Source of the DNA: an uncultured Roseovarius sp.
GTDB lineage: Bacteria; Pseudomonadota; Alphaproteobacteria; Rhodobacterales; Rhodobacteraceae
Length of the DNA: 64,000 nucleotides
Reading direction: 5' to 3'
Assembly (NCBI GenBank): GCA_947503145.1
Contig: CANNCP010000003.1
Coordinates: 62,001-126,000 of the forward strand
Position numbers and translations under genes: made by a program. Positions 59,701-64,000 of this stretch are shown here, one piece after another; the stretch's first letter is position 1; every line of letters begins with the position of its first letter. The notes beneath the pieces were generated by a model. It was given only the letters and a program-made list of their open reading frames with translations, was not told the origin of the DNA and did not search any database.

Positions 59701-60912
59701 GACACCGCCGACGATAGTACTGTCACCGATACTGCCAACCCACTGCGCATCCTGACCAACACGCTTTCGGTCGAGGCGAGCGATGGCGCGATCAATGCGG
59801 CAGCGCTCAGCGATATGACGCTGGACACGCCGATGGCGGCAGCCGGTAGCATCACGATCACCGGTAGCGGAACGCTGGACATCACTGACGCGACAAGCGG
59901 CGGCAGCCAGACGTTCATCGCGCAGGACGATCTTTCGTTCACGCAGCTGACGACGACGGGCCTTGCGTCCGATGTCGGTGACGTCGCGGTGACGTCGGTC
60001 AATGGCACGGTCACGGGTGGAAATATCGATGCACACGGCTCGATAGTGATCAACGGCAATGGTGTGTTCTTCGACCGGATTGAAGCGGGAGGTGATTCAA
60101 CCATCACCTCGACCGGTGACATTATCGGCGACATTCAGATTGCGGGGGGCACAGTGCGCGATACTGCCGGGGCGGGCGGCCTGCCAGGCACGATTGATAT
60201 CGGGCTTATCCGCGCGGTGAACCTGCAATTGCAGGCGACCACTGAGTTGATCCTGCCAAATATTGAGGTTGGCGAGAACGTCGAGTTGCGCTCGAACAAG
60301 ATTGTCGCGGGTATAACGCAGGTTCCAAGTGGGCCTGCCCCCCTTAACATGACGCTGACTGGCGCAGATGACACCGTCGGAACGACGGCTGACGTGGATG
60401 TGGATGCACCGGCAGGGGTCATTGTGAACAATCTGAGGTTCGTTGATACGGTTTTCGATACCACCGCGACGACGACCGACATCAAAACCGCTTTCGTTCC
60501 CGGCTCCCTCAGGCTGACCTCGCCGTTGCAGACCATCAACGTGGATAATCGCACACCATTGCCGCAGCCCGGAAGCAACGTTCAGGTTCATGAGCCAAGT
60601 TTCAGCTTTGCGCTGAAGCTGGATGGCTATGCCACGTCAACGACAGGGATCGTGGTGAATTATGATGCCACCGCAGATCTGACGAACATTTTGCCGACGG
60701 CGCGTGGCGGTATCAGCCTGAGGCGCGATACGGTTCGCCAGATGCTGCAGGCTGATGATCCGATGATCGGATCATGGGGATCGATCAGGTTGAGTGACGA
60801 GGACGAGTCGGACGTGTCCGCGCTCGACGGTGAGGTGGTTGAAATAAACGGGGTCGAATACATGGTCTTTGTGCGTGGCTCGGGCCCGGCTGTCCTTCTG
60901 CCAGCACAGTGA
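41791..60912 (+). CDS. Giant LktA/filamentous-haemagglutinin-type adhesin (TpsA exoprotein)
   Basis: A 6,373-residue secreted protein. Residues 1-52 form an extended signal peptide ending GGWAQA. The TPS domain follows (about 53-390), with SPNGI at 203-207 in place of the usual NPNGI and GTLLIDPIDL at 379. Residues about 810-2000 hold three related 414-residue modules; about 2000-3700 are Gly/Ala/Val-rich repeats of roughly 60 residues, probably beta-helix. About 3968-4350 is helix-rich. Cys pairs C3937/C3944 and C5020/C5026 are the only cysteines noticed. No anchor is visible. The TpsB partner follows after 12 bp. Confidence 0.92.
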   Translation: MTDFFNVSDVVFHRVEKTKGAAARFASLMAGASPVVLGAMFTAALPSGGWAQAVNVGELTANNIVPDGRTKTTVDVNGNHTKIRTNTVSAGVGFNTFSDFEQAAGQRVDLFVPEKAGSLVNIVKNGAVVINGELNAFKDGKIGGNVFFSSSDGFIVGKTGKVNVGSLTVNTPTQAFLDKVVRADGTVNNAVAQQLMRGEIPMSPNGIISIAGQVNAQGGITLQGHTVAVNGNSGPLTGQDLGQRTKFNATVNSTGMLEGGALVSRGGQISIVAAGDAHVSGRIDASAKTGGRGGNITVTSGDDTTVAATAELNADGAGTDGAGGDIIFVASHSLDVESGAYFSAHGAGTGAGGFVELSGKFATIGAAQLDLRSDSGRAGTLLIDPIDLVITATDHSQFTTGGNIIVQADNSITIASGGTLDSTGGGAAGSISIEAPKITLENGSTVTAGATGDVTLTAVHTGGGMAEIIIGQGAGAAPILHGNNITLNASSTVDNALLLVAVPNATATITINSGDINAAGAFSASASASANGDLSAMPLPVGVVVTNSLALIEIGGTSDVQADSVTLSATSTVNSNIPTESLAPVNSAADGAVAVSTITSKAIARINGDAKVQATGAIDVTAKNLVTSVADATPQAAAFGASVGVSVITATTVAELADNADVTAGSVSLDASTGVDVRVTAKAAAGGATEPTAGSQAATFLADDKYGDEASTSEGSVSVVGALAISDLTSNTSATYNPTISANIAGDLRVASSSENHVSLTADGSAVDSATGVGVAVGINIAKIKNDALIASAVSAGSIHLSALSDNPLTARVGNTFTTTATSGAGASNVGVAGSLALNLIDTQSTATIGAGVAVNITGTGDVSLETEGETKSTAEAKPTGGGATGDTVGVGASVALNIVANRSVAELGDGAALVGAGEVSLDAAGMHTVETLAEAGSAGGISLTPVVALSLVNNTTSARLGSGAVLDTSGAVSVAAAQDASTTTTAKADAAGATAAIGASLALALVDDRVLATTARNVSSGGKVTFSALGASSSSVESAASAQGAAADDAGDATAGGAPDVDTAVTGQLSAGADKQDKAKVGDAGQRGATSDEVANGGEGRSASSNGSKVSVAAGVAINVQKATVTAVVPDGVSVTSAGALGLRTASNAVGKAVASGAAVGVEDAAGNTPDPSAVGIGAAVAVNSVKVQNNAMLGVAAHNVGGLTIEALSLDVAKLMASPASTDTARDSYVASATSGAGAGKVGIAGSLALNLIDTQSAARIMNDAAVTVTGGGDVNLVADNRTGTTAEAKPTGGGATGDTVGVGASVALNIVANRSVAELGDGAALVGAGEVSLDAAAMHTVETLAEAGSAGGISLTPVVALSLVNNTTSARLGSGAVLDTSGAVSVAAAQDASTTTTAKADAAGATAAIGASLALALVDDRVLATTARNVSSGGKVTFSALGASSSTLDAKASAAGAKEGDDADAAPSSSGESVDKTTTTQLTSATDKQDKAKVGSSDQRTASAGEAGNESGRSAKTSEGKVSAAAAVAVNVQKSTVTAVVPDDVDINAGGSLDIASANNTNGSATSDGSAVKGEDGGQSQVGIGVAVSVNVVKATNVASLGSGTHSARGINLSALQGTGDPTDTFLAKATSGAGGTKVGIAGSLALNIIDVTTMATISGAASVNATTGASSIKATEKMSATATAAPSDTGAIGGKVGIGASVGLNFITTNTTAALNDGATLNNGTGLAIAATSEIDTVTEASAGAAGGIAVDASVALAMLDQRTIARVGTGAAISMGAGAVSVSASNKGANTATSTGENKGGKVSVGASAAVILGNGVSDGVLENTSVTSATLVRDVTAGSLMLTADSDRTYDANATATAEGGKFGQTDEKKNDKTGGSSTTANSMDKTKDSQRDSEGKKNGSKVTVAAAAGIATAQDNVSATLGDVTLNVSGPVYLEANNKVGMAASGSGLAANPKSDVGIGIGVGLGIINNKTSATISSGATINNPGDVVLSVSSRENADGGYASKLTALGIAGASGKKVSVAGALAVGISTGETKATIGDNVTITNGGAVAVKVDNTSHLASKALAGAVGTSGTGIGASIAVVVSDKDYTASIGSGSNITASSLSVKALNNKIDSPTPFEFTDLDDLKDKLTTGQLLGDNNYYVEAIGGSAGSKASVTGSFAVMVFSDDVLASVGGGTIDAGTGDVTIQADNQYLAKALSGAISASGGTGVGVAGSVIVSSGTTLSRMNARISNAGGFSNTALAAQDIQAFGVSVAAAANNAVSGVATVITSQNRVEALMGVGARVTATGAVNLTAQNDFSTFSLAGGAAGGGSNGMGASASVVTVENITRAAVADGTGVADRAEINTDGIIEISATATEKGKTIAAAGAAGGGNAVGAGAAVYVLDTTTEALIGDHAKVGNAYNTGSLDLTASDVSTLLSIGGALSGGGSTGAGAGVGVGVITKATRAKIGHSAQLASGNIVVSAHNAQRLNAITAGVAVGGSAGLAGAVAVYAVTAETTAEVGDSASLYADGNAAVLADDHTSIDMLEGAVAAGGSAGVGASVGVTVIDATTLAEIKDSAQVTALGNGGEQAYVTGYRGDFQAYGGTGGFVSADMGTQTASAGASQTGFDLLTKERKATALTKTGRGVIVNASVTNAVRSMAVAGAAGGSAGVAISASVPVITVNTQAVIGANAKINKMAGAVHAGQSVAVAAASDVYSLGFSGAVGAGGAAGIGAGINAAVVNTTTKASAGGGTSDMAAKGDILVSAKASEDFAVWAIAGAGAGTAAIAGSGSALDLTTVTTAELGGKAVAQGNADVVAHDTTRTGMMAGSVAVGGVAGVGAAVGVILVDKTVAASIAQSANVSAYGLGSSRMVYNGSGFDAKTSAHGVNVEADSAQSALALVVSGAGGLYAGVAGVLALDLVDVKTSAFIGANSTVNASNASGSTTQDVNVAARDSTTSSVAAGAVSGGLVGLSGAVDVGIFKNSTAAYVEDGVTINTKRDVRVSGLANKAGESKVASGAGGAFALAAGIAVYSYGDGIASGGAADEQLSDASDGVADMDGVNSDAQKQAKNDEVFNLLKGSDDDRVRQVNAAAKAQRDTIDVAGAASTLAVPGGTSASVGNVVIDAGGRVDVNSSDALDVEVMAGGFAAGGGAVGAGVAVVTVDTGSTAQVKGNGTGLPSITAGGAVNVKALTDHTLTGSSYAGAAGGIAVSADIAVMSDASRTTAFIENHKLNVTGAVNVNADATRAVNLKGFGASLGLGAAGIGASVVTATIGGEVDAYMKNSSATAAALTVEAESDDTATSEAIAASGGLGAGLSGAATIAKIDPVVTATIDNSTLIVTNAANVFANAVTEASTSSIGVAVAGGLAVGASAADSTIGAQVKASIVNGSDVSAGSVKVGATTSTRGVTAKSIGAAGALVGVNATVSTATNKATTIATVNDSTLNIDGLVDVDAHSTTDQNADASGLAVGFVAAGFNKATAKSETTTHATLTNLRSLTAGSLALEAYGTDSNTVKTVAGSGGLIAGSAASGTTITASDTKATVDGPAVLNVVGGDTKITANHYSNFGGTIDSTQASLVGGSGAKLKHTVDSKVDAHLGDGMTLYAKNLNISALNNTFNDFAPANAWNVSSASGGLANLPAGGATIKVTHSKTNASIGDDSKVHLLLDSGALSMLKMSALSDITSKQKVKIDSGGAVALADAVIKTTVVSNTTATIGDRAEVVVDKGDILINAVGTADIDDRAAATTYGLAGAPSGKVDIDYTGSNLVTIGQTALLEASDGINPIDGSDPSHGTIDLIAGADSTGVDGSLKFNAILDIFNKTVIPIPASPNPTVRVTSEGLVNVKASGSTSRKGVRAAGDITVTASRGAIDATAVGTGKDIYREALAKAASAISNAFGGGDVTFDYHGGSTNTGAGLSQITVDGIIQTGIQRHKTLTLSYVDTDCDANVSACLAADSAANITYKTPVSAPVGTNILDRMAELKGLISEYATDPIAKAAYQNEIHFLEGKLADLGLGSYNDAGVFVPGTYAGPSPKAALLAEVEIIDGNITAVRNDMSSATNLGVSGDYADNASYAAESYKDTNYGLTANGAAALTEIQGLNGYNGVGGRGTTSTNIDTALSEGAAAAQIIADKRTDTLARQTTITSKTVEINAQEANLAAALIAGDSAAATAASTAIGNAQGEIKSNLDQIALNNTAIKAQAEIAKGRAGTAKSNLNTLLDDAVGISLDRRSTAQSNYDNAADDDKTAKLALLNTAKDNYTSDVAKRNALRASSADVANDNGTLTRVDKATDGLTSIHTALTNAVNASDTKVSTLNSGVTTGADATTLNKSLEQYITVWNGLSTDYATKTNAAKTASSSSGTPMAFTVEINDASARLGNLSFNADVLKSTSVSAASSNAYLNAPGDAKIQITNNTSNTLKLNNLIIPTYDAGNVRMNGVLVYGNADITELNKGGVAANFKQVETSRTSSRGSVEITSNYNTEDSVYYDADAATTQLNTRRLAPDIILNTGAIIENTRGEVKIESASGNIYIRGKINAGSVDILAKNGDFVSSYVNGFNHIGGDPASFSDPTNATEAGQGITANGSVSIAARYLNINSTIQSGIANWKLTLDDLGTQKLLTARPEAIGQSQSDINAKIAANNALPVPELSLDLAPGLTLSFVPIGIDPTELAEVVAQYKGEVLTNPDTSPVRTLTIGGKPTQVNIKDYLSGQVDGRLEFTKAYADNYQATHGGDGIFSVISTDPTDNIGAAYDAKNEQYLVNGASVHGGYIQLFGQIMNTATSGGKLNVLDGFGTIDITNTSNIPVILKNLSTGEDSTGTLRGAEGRIEITDVTGVNVTTPSNPVISVRKTVYTRDYVPGDPTGSVKIAQHDGHIDNATGALVFASPNPSITIGGDRTASYAPEEYQRYVWTTGAKYTSTAHFKNTTTELFGADFLSVAEVTSLTRTDGPYQTEIKRLSDGTYLSTDRTQIGNDAVDFTANGVVIQKSPATELNNTATVDGQQLVSSTSSYVDPSKNVVSKSSTSTRKCNWWTFCIVSDVTYYYSLKQEYTTITTNSLKADYPIDVNFIGSNTGAINITSASDVVLNGNLSNVAGTTRITANGTESSIIQGSKNALLSAQIADLTATGYVGGIKKPTDPAHAPGLALAVNLTGAAAGNGYFNAAAGNGNVSAISHGDIIVGRVTAAGSAALDEKASRGNVDLVSFGAIKAYDAASLVQGWRVGLTAFGGSIGETPTYDPATWGAADEAKLLHVNTGYTSDQSLRPFSEAPSNAVLGLTAVAADDIGIRSTGWAGNTDGTASDGTMLVNQALSLGGNVTLASTGQILDNNPVQTIDMRTYNQLLGYWDSLGLLAQSSGRDVTGPDGVVHVDGIGTNNADKQLQTITAYENVKTKQYRQYWQIRNMQADPSTFDPTFQVTLDTDSAQYKALDAHYTEQIKAEHPGYTDAEVKTAVKARISAPAGVGPLSYEAEQTQTYRELNELFGNTTFDANYTYMASSTERDQLTVGSVWTERELAFSIAPGALKTVTGTNPVIKDPNVSGRTVTILANKGIGETISDGHGGLGVSIRSSLDPALLSTDQKVALAAAERTDLLLTVTTATGDVVIPLWEKYENLNVAQKAAFDAAAAGEISAQNTLLTVLSKRPLNFNATEKLNVDVAMAAGVDPRSDLGKANLASRSGALLGAITTHGETRIKVRNSIANAATDDTVATGNLILEASQGGIGTAGTPLKLALPSGSTTTARAQSGVNLEFASTGAIDTIYSPQDVKLTAVNGDLLNANGDLLINILGTNVDLSAVNGTIGTVGNSLNVGVNIGGKITADAQDGISLRGPLGSKFIVSHAKSTNVGTITLEGAGESIIDGDVETAGQINLVAGGRQVLSGNASVTSGANGVGVTADTFKMLNGSAVSAAGRVLITTAGDSLVTAIKTTSGLIDAVSISAGGQVFAGTLGARLYDISAMAAGAGVKIVAGLGIGDKTMANDTADDSTVTDTANPLRILTNTLSVEASDGAINAAALSDMTLDTPMAAAGSITITGSGTLDITDATSGGSQTFIAQDDLSFTQLTTTGLASDVGDVAVTSVNGTVTGGNIDAHGSIVINGNGVFFDRIEAGGDSTITSTGDIIGDIQIAGGTVRDTAGAGGLPGTIDIGLIRAVNLQLQATTELILPNIEVGENVELRSNKIVAGITQVPSGPAPLNMTLTGADDTVGTTADVDVDAPAGVIVNNLRFVDTVFDTTATTTDIKTAFVPGSLRLTSPLQTINVDNRTPLPQPGSNVQVHEPSFSFALKLDGYATSTTGIVVNYDATADLTNILPTARGGISLRRDTVRQMLQADDPMIGSWGSIRLSDEDESDVSALDGEVVEINGVEYMVFVRGSGPAVLLPAQ
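44410..44888 (+). repeat. 479-bp near-identical repeat inside the adhesin, copy 1
   Basis: Matches 45652-46130 at an offset of 1,242 bp (414 codons) with four mismatches seen by eye (about 99%). The frame is preserved. Flanking module sequence is much more diverged, which points to recent duplication or gene conversion of this core. Confidence 0.9.
45652..46130 (+). repeat. 479-bp near-identical repeat inside the adhesin, copy 2
   Basis: Second copy of the block at 44410-44888. The third, older module (starting near 46690) has the same protein layout (ATSGAGGTKVGIAGSLALN) but no DNA-level identity of this length. Confidence 0.9.
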
Positions 60913-60924
60913 TGGACCCAAACA

Positions 60925-62655
60925 ATGAATGATGATTTCAGCGAGCGGAGCAAGAAGGCTCCGCTCACATCCAGATTAGGTGCCTACATGTCAAATTTGT
61001 CTCGTCGCTTGCCTTTCACCGCTCTGCTTGCGCTGGTGTTTGGGGGGGGCTTGACCGGGGTGACACCAGCATGGCCACAGGCAACCACTCCGCAACAGGG
61101 TGCTGTTCAGGACAAGATTGCCCAGCAAACCAGGAAGACGCTTGAAACGCGCGATGCAGAGTCTCGCACAAAGCAGGCAGGCCCCGGCGTAGTGGCCGAC
61201 CCGCTCAACCGGCGCGACTTGCCTCCGCCGGGCGGGCCGACTGTCTTGCTGAAATCCGTCACGTTCGCGCCCGAGTCGGCCTTTCTCACGCCTGCGGACC
61301 TTGAGCAGATAGCGGCAAAATACCGCGGAAACCGAGTCGATTTTTCGCAGATTTCCGAATTAGTTCGGGATGTGAACGATCTTTACGCCGAGAGGGGGAT
61401 CGTCACGGCCGCCGCGATCCTTCCACAGCAGCAATTGAGTGACGGCAAGCTTCAGGTCAGGCTGGTTGAGGGCCAGGTTGGCAATGTTGCGCTGGTTGGC
61501 GAGCATCAAACAAATAACGAGTTCATCCTTGACCGCGTGACGCTGTCCAAAGGCACTACCGTTGACGTCCCGACCGCCAGCAAGGATATCCAGCGCTTCA
61601 ACGCGGTAAACCGGGCGCAACTGCGCATGCTGCTCCAGCCGGGCGCGACGTTCGGTTATACCGATCTGCTTTTGGGAATAACCGAGCCACCGAAACACGA
61701 GCTCCAGTTCTTTCTCGACAATGAGGGGGTGGAATCGACGGGCAAGGCACAGGTTTCCGCGCTTTACCGCAGGTATGGTCTGGCGGGGATCGACGATACC
61801 TTGCTGGCCTATGCGTCGACAAGCGAAGGCAGCACAGCGGCGACAGTGCGGTATGAATTTCCGGTCAATACATTCGGCACGCGCCTTGCGGCAAGCGTTA
61901 CTGCGTCGAATGTCAGCGTGGTCGCGGGACCGACACAGGTTCTCAACATCAAAGGCGATTCCAAATCCGCTAACCTGAGTATATCGCACCCGCTGTTGAT
62001 CAATGAGAATTGGACGATCCTTGGTTCCGCCTCGGCGTTTTATGGCGAGAGCACGTCAAAGTCGTCCGCTGTCCCGTTGGTGGATAGCAAGACGCGGAAA
62101 TTCGCATCTGGCCTGATATTGTCCTACTCTGGCGACTACGGCGCGATCACGACGCAGGTGCAGGGCGTCTTTGCAAAATCAACCGATCGGCTCATCGGGA
62201 ATTCCCGTGATATTTTTCTGCTCTCGGGGTCATTCAACGGGCAATATTATTTTGACAACGGGCTGAGCCTGCTCGGCGTAGGTGCCTGGCAGCATACCGA
62301 CGAGAAATTGGTTCCCGGCAACCTGCTTTTCCAGATCGGCGGCCCGACGACAGTGCGCGGATATCCGTCTGACGGGATCGCGGGCGACAGCGGGTATTAC
62401 GGCAGCCTCGAATTGCACAAGCAGTTCACAATGCCGGACGGACAGAACCTTGACGGATTTTTATTTACCGATTTTGGCACTGTATTTTCGACCTTTCCGA
62501 AAAGGACCACGCTGATTTCCGCAGGCACCGGTATGAGTTACGATATCATGGATGACATAAGGTTGTCGGTCTCGATTGCTACTCCGTTGAAGCAGTCGCT
62601 GACCAACCAATCTGATTACGTCATATCGGCAACGATGACCATCAACACGTTTTGA
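60925..62655 (+). CDS. ShlB/FhaC/HecB-family TpsB transporter
   Basis: A 576-residue outer-membrane protein that exports the adhesin. After a signal region comes a POTRA_2 domain (about residues 107-190, VLLKSVTFAPES, then LVRDVNDLYAERGIVTAAA) that binds the TPS domain, and a 16-strand-type beta barrel with VRGY at 477-480 and a terminal Phe. Start at 60925, or 60988 (MSNLSRRLPFTALLAL), which gives a cleaner signal peptide. A Pro/Gln-rich linker (about 50-105) precedes POTRA. Confidence 0.93.
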   Translation: MNDDFSERSKKAPLTSRLGAYMSNLSRRLPFTALLALVFGGGLTGVTPAWPQATTPQQGAVQDKIAQQTRKTLETRDAESRTKQAGPGVVADPLNRRDLPPPGGPTVLLKSVTFAPESAFLTPADLEQIAAKYRGNRVDFSQISELVRDVNDLYAERGIVTAAAILPQQQLSDGKLQVRLVEGQVGNVALVGEHQTNNEFILDRVTLSKGTTVDVPTASKDIQRFNAVNRAQLRMLLQPGATFGYTDLLLGITEPPKHELQFFLDNEGVESTGKAQVSALYRRYGLAGIDDTLLAYASTSEGSTAATVRYEFPVNTFGTRLAASVTASNVSVVAGPTQVLNIKGDSKSANLSISHPLLINENWTILGSASAFYGESTSKSSAVPLVDSKTRKFASGLILSYSGDYGAITTQVQGVFAKSTDRLIGNSRDIFLLSGSFNGQYYFDNGLSLLGVGAWQHTDEKLVPGNLLFQIGGPTTVRGYPSDGIAGDSGYYGSLELHKQFTMPDGQNLDGFLFTDFGTVFSTFPKRTTLISAGTGMSYDIMDDIRLSVSIATPLKQSLTNQSDYVISATMTINTF

Positions 62656-62774
62656 ACGGCAAACGCCGGAGGCCGAGACGCGGTTCATGAATGCGATGCA
62701 GGGGGGATTTCGACGGTTTGTCGGTCACGTCCCGAGCGCCTTCAACCTGACGCCTTCCGACATCCCAGCGCCCT

Positions 62775-62876
62775 TTATTTTGTGTCCAGCTTGTAAAACG
62801 TGGAAGGGCTCAGTCCGTGGCGACGGCATGTGTCGATCGTCGCGATCCCGTTCTGCTCTACGACTGGTCCTTTGGA
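62775..62876 (-). pseudogene. IS3-type OrfA fragment
   Basis: Reverse strand reads PVVEQNGIATIDTCRRHGLS then PSTFYKLDTK and a stop. This is the helix-turn-helix part of an IS3-family OrfA (usual context: CRKHGISxATFYxWKxKYGG), cut off just after the HTH. Both ends are lost. Confidence 0.65.
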
Positions 62877-62907
62877 TCAATCGTAACCGGTCCATTGATA
62901 CCGCAGC

Positions 62908-62997
62908 TTACGCGGCTTGATTGTTTTCAGCAGCGGTCAACGGTGCCCAATTCCACGGTAGCAATTCATCGATCCTGTTAATCCTGTGATCATTGAC
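62908..62997 (-). pseudogene. IS66-like transposase C-terminal fragment
   Basis: Reverse strand reads VNDHRINRIDELLPWNWAPL and ends ENNQAA. RIxxIDELLPW is the usual ending of IS66 TnpC proteins. Upstream sequence in this frame is no longer transposase-like, so only about 29 codons remain. Confidence 0.55.
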
Positions 62998-63025
62998 CTG
63001 CCCCCCGCTGGTCCCTCGTTCATAA

Positions 63026-63193
63026 CGAGAGTCTGCGGGTTGGATTTTGGTAGCGGGGTTCGTCGTCTTGGGCAAGCGCGCTGTCCGGCAGATGGAGGAT
63101 CGCATCCGCGAGCTGGAGCGCCAGCTTGGGCGCAAAACCCTCGAAGTCGAGATCCTGAAGGAGGCATTGGACAAGTCACGCTCAAAAAACTGA
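63026..63193 (+). pseudogene. IS3-family (IS2-group) OrfA, 5'-truncated
   Basis: The frame reads VVLGKRAVRQMEDRIRELER, then EILKEALDKSRSKN and stop, the leucine-zipper end of OrfA. The HTH part is missing because older IS debris abuts it. A slippery A_AAA_AAC (63184-63190) precedes the stop; the -1 frame then continues to a TGA at 63268-63270 that overlaps the OrfB ATG. Confidence 0.75.
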
Positions 63194-63266
63194 CGTGGCT
63201 TGCGCAGCCGCAGCCGAAGGACGGTTCCCCCTCTCGGGCATGCAAGCATGCCCTGCCGGGCAGTGG

Positions 63267-64000
63267 ATGAGCGCCGTGGCCGAGATCTTGGGCGTCTCCA
63301 GATCGAACCTGCATGCCCGGGTGACGGGAAGCGCGAAGCCGCGTCGGCGCTATCACAAAGCGCAAGATGCGGCGGTGATGTCGTTGATCACTGCACTCGT
63401 GGCTGCGCGACCGACCTACGGATATCGACGCATCATGGCCATCCTGAACCGGCAATTACGTACTTCAGGCGCAGCGCCTGTTAACCACAAACGCGTCTAC
63501 CGGATCATGCGGGCCCAGAACCTGCTGCTGGCACGCCACTACACCGAGCGGCCCGATCGCGCGCATAACGGCAAGATCGTGACCATGCGCTCGAACCTGC
63601 GCTGGTGCAGTGGCGGCTTGGAGTTCACCTGCTGGAACGGGGACATCGTTCGCGGCGCATTCATCATCGATACCCACGATCGCGAGATCATCGCCTGGTG
63701 CGCCGTCGTGAACGCGGGCATCAGCGGATCGGACGTGCGCGACATGATGCTGGCAGCGGTAGAGGCGCGGTTTGCAGGGCATCGCGCGCCGCACCAGGTC
63801 GAGATGCTCAGCGATAATAGCTCGGCCTACATCGCCAAAGACACCTGCATCTTCGTCCGCCAGTTCGGCTTGAAACCCTGCTTTACCCCGGTGAAGAGCC
63901 CGCAGAGCAACGGAATATCAGAGGCATTCGTCAACACCCTGAAGCGGGCTTACGTGAACATCACGCCGCTGTCAGATGCCGTCACCGTCCTTGGATTGAT
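63267..64000 (+). mobile_element. IS3-family (IS2-group) transposase OrfB, runs off the window
   Basis: Open for 244 codons to the edge. It reads MSAVAEILGVSRSNLHARV, later RPTYGYRRIMAILNR, then an integrase core with IIDTHDRE (first Asp), EMLSDNSSAYIAKDT (second Asp) and SPQSNGISEAF (Glu), so the DDE triad is present. The N-terminus has an unusual insertion upstream: the frame also runs through an 18-bp palindrome (GGGCATGCAAGCATGCCC, about 63236-63253). Confidence 0.85.

Noticed and set aside
62687..62920. Forward 77-codon ORF after the TpsB gene
   Set aside because: It is antisense to IS3/IS66 fragments and shows no ribosome site or family.
63184..63190. Programmed -1 frameshift producing a full OrfAB transposase
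   Set aside because: The heptamer is present, but the -1 frame stops at 63270 after 26 codons, and OrfB lies in the remaining frame; coupling at ATGA fits better.

Overview
The window looks like a chromosomal segment of an alphaproteobacterium of the Rhodobacterales (Roseobacter group). The evidence is the GC-rich codon use, frequent GTGA/ATGA gene overlaps, the gene neighbourhoods (gatCA, parE-glk, a J-domain gene divergent from bolA, yebC) and proteins typical of the group (DUF3572, an HNOBA-GGDEF cyclase, an orphan MttB-like methyltransferase). No tRNA, rRNA, CRISPR array, prophage or replication origin was seen.

Layout. 1-6,650 is housekeeping: rluB, tadA, gatC-gatA, a calcium-motif lipoprotein, a peptidoglycan amidase, the RNase P RNA and rpmG. 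6,650-25,500 is mostly metabolism and membrane transport: a BI-1 protein, quinone reductase, XRE regulator, hisN-like phosphatase, guanine deaminase, an mgtE/ygfA/osmC/ymdB/DMT/SLC13 run, a second SLC13 permease facing it, yebC, an HNH nuclease, a decayed IS5-type transposase, a GGDEF protein and a DUF3572/HAD/DMT operon. 25,600-31,030 holds an MttB-like methyltransferase, a TPP-riboswitch-like element with no proper gene behind it, a DUF4153 membrane protein and an H-NOX-like/HNOBA-GGDEF pair. 31,200-39,950 holds parE, glk and an aldolase, a third DMT permease, a Tat-exported MsrB, a J-domain protein, BolA, DUF4177 and a thioesterase.

40,100-62,660 is the accessory heart of the window: a SapC-family gene, then a secreted 229-residue protein translationally coupled (TGATG) to a 6,373-residue LktA/filamentous-haemagglutinin-type adhesin, followed 12 bp later by its TpsB outer-membrane transporter. 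This is a two-partner secretion locus with an extra, unnamed exported component. The adhesin carries recently duplicated internal modules, a long helix-rich insert and two isolated cysteine pairs. The right edge (62,770-64,000) is a pile-up of broken IS3/IS66 pieces ending in an IS3 orfB that runs off the window.

Two themes cut across the regions. First, a dispersed palindromic repeat occurs in at least four copies, each between convergently transcribed genes. Second, several loci are deletion scars: an MBL-fold hydrolase collapsed to 36 codons beside gatC, a riboswitch followed by a 28-codon ORF, and multiple transposase fragments.
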